Shown here: piece after piece, positions 57,974-64,000 of the stretch
Position numbering within the stretch: position 1 is the stretch's first letter
Layout: every line of letters begins with the position of its first letter
NCBI GenBank assembly: GCA_009599575.1
Contig: VWND01000080.1
Span: forward strand, 372,001 to 436,000
Direction: 5' to 3'
DNA: 64,000 bases
Origin: Blumeriella jaapii
Lineage: Eukaryota; Ascomycota; Leotiomycetes; Helotiales; Drepanopezizaceae
The notes under the pieces: generated by a model
Databases searched by the model: none
What the model saw: only the letters and a program-made list of their open reading frames with translations
Told to the model about the DNA's origin: nothing
Position numbers and translations under genes: made by a program

Positions 57974-60685
57974 TCATCTCATCTCCCTCTCCAGCGCAGG
58001 AAGCGCACCTCCCAGCTCCCCAACACCGAAGCCACCACCATTGACAGCGCCGCCCGCAACCCCGTTCACGATCCCATTCCCGTTCACGTGTGCCGGCGCC
58101 TCCTCTCCCTCCTCCACACACACGCCGCCCTCACAAACCAACACCCGCGTGCCTCCCCCGCCCGTCCCCGAGGGACCAAGTCCAAGCGCCCTCAACTCCT
58201 CATTCCTCGTCCTCAACCAGCCCCCGATTCCCCCCAAACACGCCAACGAGCCCAAAGCGCCTCTGGGCGCCTGCTCAAACGCCTTCACCCTCTGACTCCT
58301 CCGTGCCCCGTCCCCCGCCACGACCACCCCCCGCACACCCAGCCGACACGCGACCACGCTCGGCATGAAGCTCGCATACAGCCACGGGTGCTGCATGATC
58401 TCGCTCTCGAAGCAGGCGAGGGTCTGCGTGGCGCGCTGTGCGTAGGCGGCGTCGCCGAGCAGCGACGCGAGACGGTGCAGGTTCGCGGCCGCGGTGCCGT
58501 TCGTCGAGGGTTCCGAGGTGTCCATGCCGTCCTTGAGGCGCAGGATGATGTGCGGCGCGGTGGAGGGCGTGCTGAAGAAGCCGCCGGTGCTGGAGGCGTC
58601 GAAAAAGAGGGTGAGTTGCATCTCTGTTGGTGAGGTTAGCGGGTGGTCATGGGCTGGGGGAGAAGGAGAGCAGGAGGAGTTGGATGAATCGTCGGAGAGG
58701 ATAGCAGGCAGGGTGCATGATGGGGACCGGGAGAAATCGCAAGGGAGAAGAGGATAGGTGCGACGGAAAGAAATCGCAAGGGGGAGGGTGTGACGTGCGA
58801 CAGAAAGACAGTACTCACGCTGCAGCTCGTCAGCCCACTCTAGCCAGGCCTCGTCAAAGGTAGCTTCATACAGATCAATCAATCCCTCAATCAAGAAGGC
58901 ATAGTCATCCGCAAAGCCATGCGTCTCCCCCCTCTCCTCCCGCCAGATGCGATAGAGGATCTTGGAGGAGGGATCGTAGAGATGCTGCCGCACGAACGCC
59001 GCGGCCTTGAGAGCCATGCCCAGAAACTCCGCTGACCTCGCCGGATCAAAGGCTCGGAGGACGGCGCCCGTCCGCGCGAGCGCCCCGATGGCCATGCCGT
59101 TCCAGCTGGTGACGATCTTGTCGTCCAGGCTAGGCCGCACGCGCTCCCTCTCGCGGTGAGCTCGCAGCGCCGCCTTGCCCTCCTTGATGATGCGCACCAC
59201 CTCCTCCTCCTTCAAGCCGAACTGGCTGGCCAGCGCGCTCGGCGTGCTGACGATGGCGAGCACGTTCTGGGCCAGGAACTCGTCGTGGGCGTCGTTCGCC
59301 GGCTCGACGTTGCCGTGGCCCGTGACGTTGAAGAAGGCCGAGAGGATGGGCTCGTTCTGCCCGAGCACGTTCTCGAACTCCCGCTTCGTCCAGACGTAGA
59401 AGGCCCCCTCGCGCTTCTCGGGGTCGCCGCGTCGGTACAGGCTATCGGCGTCCTCGCTCGAGTAGAAGCCGCCGTCGGGATGGGCGAGGTCGGTGGTGAG
59501 GTAGGTGGCGATGTCATACACCGCACCCAGCAGCTCGGCGTCTCGCGAGATCAGGAACGCGTCGAGGTAGACATGGAGCAGCTGCGCGTTGTCGTACAGC
59601 ATCTTCTCGAAGTGCGGCAGCGACCAATCGGCCGTGACCGAGTACCGGGCGAAGCCATGCCCAAGGTGATCGTGGATGCCTCCCCTCGCCATCTTCCGCA
59701 GCGTCGTCACCGCCATGTTCTGGGCGTGCCGACAGTCGGCGGCGCCCACCACGTCGACGACGACGGCCGGGTACTGTCCCAGCCTCAGGAGGAACGACAG
59801 CTTCGACGGCGTGGGGAACTTGGGCGCGGCCCCGAAGCCCCCGTGAAGGGCATCGTACGTCTTGACGAAGTGCTGGGCGGCTTCCTCGAGGAGCTCGATG
59901 TCCAGGCCGTCGCCGGCTCCGGCCTCGCCGAGCCGGCCGCCACTCGTGCCCTCGGCGGCGAAGCTCTTCAGCTGCTCCACGATCTGCTTCGAGTCGCGCC
60001 GGCACCTGTCCTCCTGCTCGCGCCACACCGTGCTCAGCTTGGTCAGCACGCGCAGGAAGGTGACCTGGTCCTCGAAGGCCGAGCCAGACGTGGGACCGGG
60101 CCAGTAGGTGCCGCCGAAGACGGGCTCGAGGTCGGGCGTGACGAAGACGTTGAGGGGCCAGCCGCCGGAGCCGGTGGTGGCTTGCACGAAGTTCATGTAG
60201 ATGCGGTCGACATCCGGACGCTCCTCGCGGTCGACCTTGACCGGGACGAAGCTGGAGTTGAGGAGGGCCGCAACCTCGTCGTTCTCGAAGGATTCGCGCT
60301 CCATGACATGGCACCCTGGGCAGGGTCAGCACGCGTCTGCGCTCAGCGTGAAGAAGGGAGCGCAACGAGAGGCGTGGAACTCACAATGACAAGCACTATA
60401 CCCGACGCTCACGAACAGCAGCCGGTTGGCCCTCCGCGCAAGGTCGACGGCCTCGTCGCCCCAGATCTGCCACGCCACGGGATTCCGGCGATGCGCGCGC
60501 ACGTATGGGCTCCTGCTCTCGCCAGCTCGGTTTCTCAGCGCCGGCGTGCCATGGCCAGGTCGCTCTGGATCCCCGGTGATCGCACCAGCGCCAGGCGCCG
60601 TCGGGGTCGCCGCAGTCCTCACGCCGTTCTGCCTGAGAGCCTGGCCGATGCCTATGCCCTGGCCGTGGAGGGGGTGCGCCGCCAT
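57974..60685 (-). CDS. DUF255 / SPATA20-YyaL family protein with thioredoxin-like domain
   Basis: Three exons: 60685..60385, 60315..58819 and 58623..57974. Introns are 69 nt (60384..60316, phase 1) and 195 nt (58818..58624, phase 1), giving 815 aa, a normal family length. After a variable N terminus come the hallmarks SRSPYVRAHRRNPVAWQIW and Cys99-His-Trp-Cys102-HVMERESF (the CxxC is split by intron 1), then KVDREERPDVDRIYM and GGWPLNVFVTPDLEPVFGG, which together make the DsbH-like thioredoxin domain. The rest is an alpha/alpha-barrel resembling six-hairpin glycosidases (YDNAQLLHVYLDAF, FYSSEDADS, SWNGMAIGALARTG). The biochemical role of the family is not settled; redox sensing or sugar isomerase-like activity has been suggested. 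Intron 2 has no in-frame stop, so a retained-intron form is possible. Its 5' flank is a long repeat. Confidence 0.92.
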
Positions 60686-61010
60686 CTCTGCTCTGTGCTC
60701 TGCTCTGTGCTCTGCTCTGCTCTGCTCTCTGCTCTGCTCTCTGCTCTGCTCTCTGCTCTGCTCTCTGCTCTGCTCTCTGCTCTGCTCTCTGCTCTGCTCT
60801 CTGCTCTCTGCTCTGCTCTGCTCTGCTCTGCTCTCTGCTCTCTGCTCTGCTCTCTGCTCTCTGCTCTCTGCTCTGCTCTGTGCTCTGCTCTGTGCTCTGC
60901 TCTTCTCTGCTCTCTGCTCTGCTCTTCTCTGCTCTCTGTGCTCTGTGCTCTGCTCTGCTCTGCCCTCTGTGCTCTGCCCTTCTCTGCCCTCTGTGCTCTG
61001 CCCTCTTTCC
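60686..61010. repeat. CTCTGCTCTG repeat in the DUF255 5' flank
   Basis: About 300 bp of CTCTGCT/CTGTGCT units begin within 10 bp of the DUF255 ATG (on the minus strand an AGAGCAG repeat). The core promoter or leader of that gene is therefore formed by, or pushed behind, simple repeat DNA. Confidence 0.88.
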
Positions 61011-62410
61011 CTTCTTCTGCTCTCTCTCTCTCTCCTCTCTCTCCCCCTCTTTCCCTTTCCCTCTTTCCCTTTCCCTCTAAGCCCACCCCCTCAAGCACCA
61101 AGCCGGCCTCGCTCGAAACCCGAGAGACCTTCCTCACTTATGCAGTCCTCCTACCCGTAGGTATCGTACCGTATCGTACCGTCTCGAACCGTATCAAAGC
61201 CAACCCTCGTCCTCCCAGGGCACAGAGATGAGCTCCTGGAGAGAATCCCCCCACCCCGCCCCCCGTTCGCGACGCGTGCAGATGCCGGTTCCCGTGCGCG
61301 TCGCGTCCCGCTGTGGTGCGCGAACCGCTCCTCGCGCCCGCGACGTCGTCGGCCGGCAGGCAGGCAGCTCGCGAGGGGTCGAGGCTGTCGTGATTTCGTC
61401 GCGCTGCTCGCGTTGCGCGCCGTGGCGGCGAGGAATGGACAGGATAGAGATCCAGACGTGCTTGGGTGGCAGCGGCGGCGGAGGCAGGGAGTGCAAGTAA
61501 GGGATGTAAGGTAAAGTTACAGTAAGTGGTGGAGCAGCAAGCGTCGAAGCGAAGGTGGGGGAATGAACACGATTCGTACAGGACGTCGGTAGGGGGTGAA
61601 CCGAGGAACTACCTGAATGGGTGATGATCGACATCAACATCAACATCAACATCAACATCATCAACATCCAAATTACTTCACATCAACATCCACATCTACA
61701 TGCACCCGCCTCACACGTTTCCCGTCGTGCTTCTCACGTCGGGTCGCCGCACGTAGGTATTTCATCGTATTCATTCTTGTGCGTTGACTCTGCCTCACCC
61801 GACCCGCAAAACGACTCACTGCGCAAGATCGACCGCTCCTTGTGTGCCATCGCGAACGATCGCCACAAGAGAGCAAGGTGACCTGACGAGAACCAGTGAG
61901 GAAAGGAGAATATCCATGTCGTGTTTGGCGGATCAGGAGAGCGCATCGGAAGAGATGGGTTTAGCTATTACATACAAAGAAGCGAAGATTATTGCCCGCT
62001 CACAAAGTGTGGTCCCCGGCGCGAATGACACGAGATCCATCAAGCCGCCACGCAGGCACCAACCGTGCATCCAGACATGTGCTTTTCCAACACGCTTCGG
62101 AACGAAAGATGAAGGAGGGTCTGGAAGGGCAAGAGAGCGAGCAATGCATCGGAAAGCGCAAGGCCGAAAAGAAAAGAGAGAGCTGATGGCAAGGAAATTC
62201 GTCCCTCTCACGAGGACGCGACTCTAGGCCAGCATGAGCAATCCGATTTGTGAAAGGGAAGGTGGATGTGTGGAGGAGTTGCCAGGCGCAGGACCCAGTC
62301 CAGCGACGACAACTGCCCACGAAAGAACGTACATGGAACAGAGTCACGCTCACAGAGCCCATTAAGTTTGCTTCAAAACGCTAGGTGTTGACGCGCGCAA
62401 CTTGGAACAC
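61011..62410. other. Intergenic, no supported gene
   Basis: Continues with CT-rich sequence to 61080, (CGTACCGTAT)n near 61165, a 6-bp ATCAAC repeat (about 61630-61670) and unique DNA forming the 3' flank of the CAP gene. Frames of up to 157 codons show no domain. Confidence 0.45.
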
Positions 62411-63533
62411 TCAGAGGACCGGAGCCTGGATAGGTTCGAGACCGATGGCCGTCGTGACTTCCGAAGAGAAGGAGCCCATCATGTTACCCGCGGACTTGTA
62501 GTTGCAGACTGGGAGAGGTCAGTCGGGGGTGCGTGGCGCCAGGTGGGAAATGCTTACCAGTGTACAAGCCGTGGTAGGGGAAGATGGTGCCAGCGGGGCA
62601 TTGGGCCGTGTAGCAGCCAACGTGGGTGGTGCTCTTCCACAGAACCTGCGACAGGTGCAAGAACTCGGGGACTCCCTCGCTCTCTGGGCTGTCTACTCCC
62701 CAAGGCATGTTGGCAGTCTCACCGTAGTACCACATGTTGGTGATGGAATTGGCGAGCGCAGGGGAGAAATCACTGGGGTCAATGTTGCCACTCTCCTCAT
62801 AGGCGGCGAGGTTCTGGCCGTATCCCCCATCACCTTGAGCCCTATGGCAGGTCAGTCCCGATTCCGCGACGGGGGGTGGTTCGACACTTACATGTCGTGC
62901 TGAAAACGCAGCCTTCGGCGATGGTCTTCGCATATCCGGCCAGGGTGTCATCCCAAGAGAGATAATCGGCCGTGTGGTTGCGGCGGTGGCAGTTGTGGTG
63001 GTAGAGCCCCGTCGACGCGTAATCGGTCGGGCTGGGCGGAACCGGCGGAGCGGCGGGCGCAGCGGCGGGCGCAGGCTGCTCCACCGGCTGCACCACCGGC
63101 GGCTGTTCAACCGGAGGCTGCTCCACCGGCTGCTCAACCGGGGGGTACGAGACGGCTATGGCAGAACGTCAGCATGTTTTCCCGCGACGACTCTTGCGCC
63201 CGAGCAAGGGGCGCGAGAAGCACATACCTGGAGCCGGGGCAGCGGCGGGGGGGTCGGCCGGAGGGGCGTCTTGAACGTAGGTTGGGGGAGCCGGGGGGTG
63301 TCTTGAGGGTAGGCGGGGGGAGCAGCAGGAGTCTGCGGATCGACGGGATAGACGGGTGGGCTGGGAGGAGGGGTGGCGGCGGGAGGGGGCGCAGGCGCAC
63401 CAGCGGTGACGGTCACGTAGACGATCACCGTATCCCAATCGGTGACGATGGCCTTCTTTGCGAGTTGGTGGTGGAGCGGGGACGCCAGGGCGAGCGTCGC
63501 ACCGAGGACGGCGAGGACGACGGAGGCGCGCAT
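62411..63533 (-). CDS. Secreted CAP/PR-1 (SCP) domain protein with a one-base frameshift
   Basis: Four exons: 63533..63228, 63155..62892, 62833..62558 and 62508..62411, with introns of 72, 58 and 49 nt, all phase 1 relative to the downstream frame. Signal peptide MRASVVLAVLGATLALA, then the conserved strand TDWDTVIVYVTVTAG and a long Pro-rich linker with VEQPP repeats. The CAP domain reads YASTGLYHHNCHRRNH, SWDDTLAGYAKTIAE, GGYGQNLAAY, MWYYGE, EFLHLSQVLWKSTTHVGC and CNYKSAGN. His, Glu, Glu and His of the CAP pocket are present. In exon 1 the frame is correct up to PPAYPQDTP and again from PAPPTYVQDAPP, one base out. The break falls in a run of six C (63293-63298 as G on +). Exon lengths sum to 944 nt, one short of a 314-aa frame. 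This is either an inactivating deletion or an assembly error. Family members bind sterols and small hydrophobic molecules outside the cell. Confidence 0.87.
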
Positions 63534-64000
63534 CTTGCCGGTTGATCTTGATGGAAGATGTGATGGACGATTCGCCGTGCGGTGGAGGGATCCTTTCTTC
63601 GTGAAAGCAGCAGCGAACCAGGTCGACGAGGCGCGTCAGGGGACGCGTGAAGACGAAGACCGAGTCAGGATGGTTGGCTGGCTGGCTGGCTGGCAGCGCC
63701 GCCGTTCTTGTACTTTCGTGAGGGGGCTCAGGTCAACTCGAAGATCGAATTGGAATGTGGGTTGCACGGGGTGACGGGGACGTCGTGGATGGTCTCAACG
63801 GTCTGGAAAGAGTGACAGAATGTTGTGTGAGGGTGTGGAGGTGGTTCGCAAGGTGAAGTGAGAAGGGGGGTGGGGGGGGGGGAGGACAAGTAAGTACTGA
63901 ATCGTGAAGAGAAGAAAAGGTAAAGGAGCGTGGTGTCGCAGAAGTCGACGAGGAAGAAGTGAATTTGCGTGCGGGTGGAGAAGGAGAAGAAGGATAGGAG
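63534..64000. other. Promoter side of the CAP gene
   Basis: Contains (GGCT)n at 63674-63692, a G-rich run at 63866-63884 and purine-rich DNA to the window end. No other feature is supported. Confidence 0.4.

Noticed and set aside
59156..61231. 691-codon plus-strand open frame
   Set aside because: Antisense shadow of the DUF255 gene that continues into the CTCTGCTCTG repeat (Leu-Cys-Ser-Ala repeats). Not a protein.
1..64000. tRNA genes, telomere repeats, CRISPR, bacterial-type operons
   Set aside because: I looked for tRNA B-box-like GGTTCGAATCC with flanking stems, TTAGGG runs and clustered same-strand genes and saw none that held up. A tRNA scan would be needed to exclude weak candidates.

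Overview
This window looks like nuclear DNA of a filamentous ascomycete (Pezizomycotina). The genes have short introns (46-208 nt) with GT...CTAAC/CTGAC...AG signals. Families typical of these fungi are present: Zn2Cys6 regulators, a 2EXR protein, a TRI12-type MFS transporter, GH12, sedolisin, cutinase and CAP/PR-1 proteins. A non-LTR retrotransposon carries the CpA-to-TpA decay expected of repeat-induced point mutation (RIP). A Sordariomycete-like host is an inference from the general look of the sequence and was not tested.

Layout. 0.2-0.9 kb: 2EXR protein (-). 2.6-4.4 kb: secreted sedolisin (+). 6.5-7.4 kb: cutinase-fold protein without its nucleophile serine (+). 8.6-11.7 kb: microsatellites and a degenerate ~150-bp tandem array. 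12.0-14.4 kb: processive GT2 glycosyltransferase (-). 17.6-18.9 kb: GH12 endoglucanase (+). 19-22.7 kb: simple repeats. 22.8-24.0 kb: ~184-bp tandem array that appears to decay along its length. 24.1-24.8 kb: conserved fungal protein, perhaps tubby-like (-). 25.8-27.3 kb: Zn2Cys6 regulator ending in a CaaX-like motif (+). 27.9-29.2 kb: frameshifted beta-lactamase-family pseudogene (+). 30.5-33.9 kb: large disordered protein with a myristoylation-type N terminus (-). 36.65-37.0 kb: 351-bp MITE with TA target duplication. 37.9-40.6 kb: second Zn2Cys6 regulator (+). 43.2-51.5 kb: MFS transporter gene split by a 6.3-kb LINE. 51.7-53.5 kb: diverged repeats. 56.36-56.69 kb: degenerate 25S rRNA fragment. 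58.0-60.7 kb: DUF255/SPATA20-like protein (-). 62.4-63.5 kb: secreted CAP protein with a one-base frameshift (-).

Function. There is no operon and no clear biosynthetic cluster. Four genes encode proteins with apparent secretion or membrane-targeting N termini that fit life on plant or other polymer-rich material (sedolisin, cutinase-like, GH12, CAP). Three loci are broken in this assembly: the beta-lactamase homologue (several lesions), the CAP gene (one base) and the MFS gene (LINE insertion). The clearest story is the MFS/LINE locus: a perfect 13-bp target duplication, an element wrecked by RIP-type mutation in its interior, and host exons that still form an uninterrupted frame once the insertion is discounted. 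I found no wholly new multi-gene system. The strongest leads are the nucleophile-less cutinase, the MITE, the dispersed rDNA relic and the LINE-split transporter.
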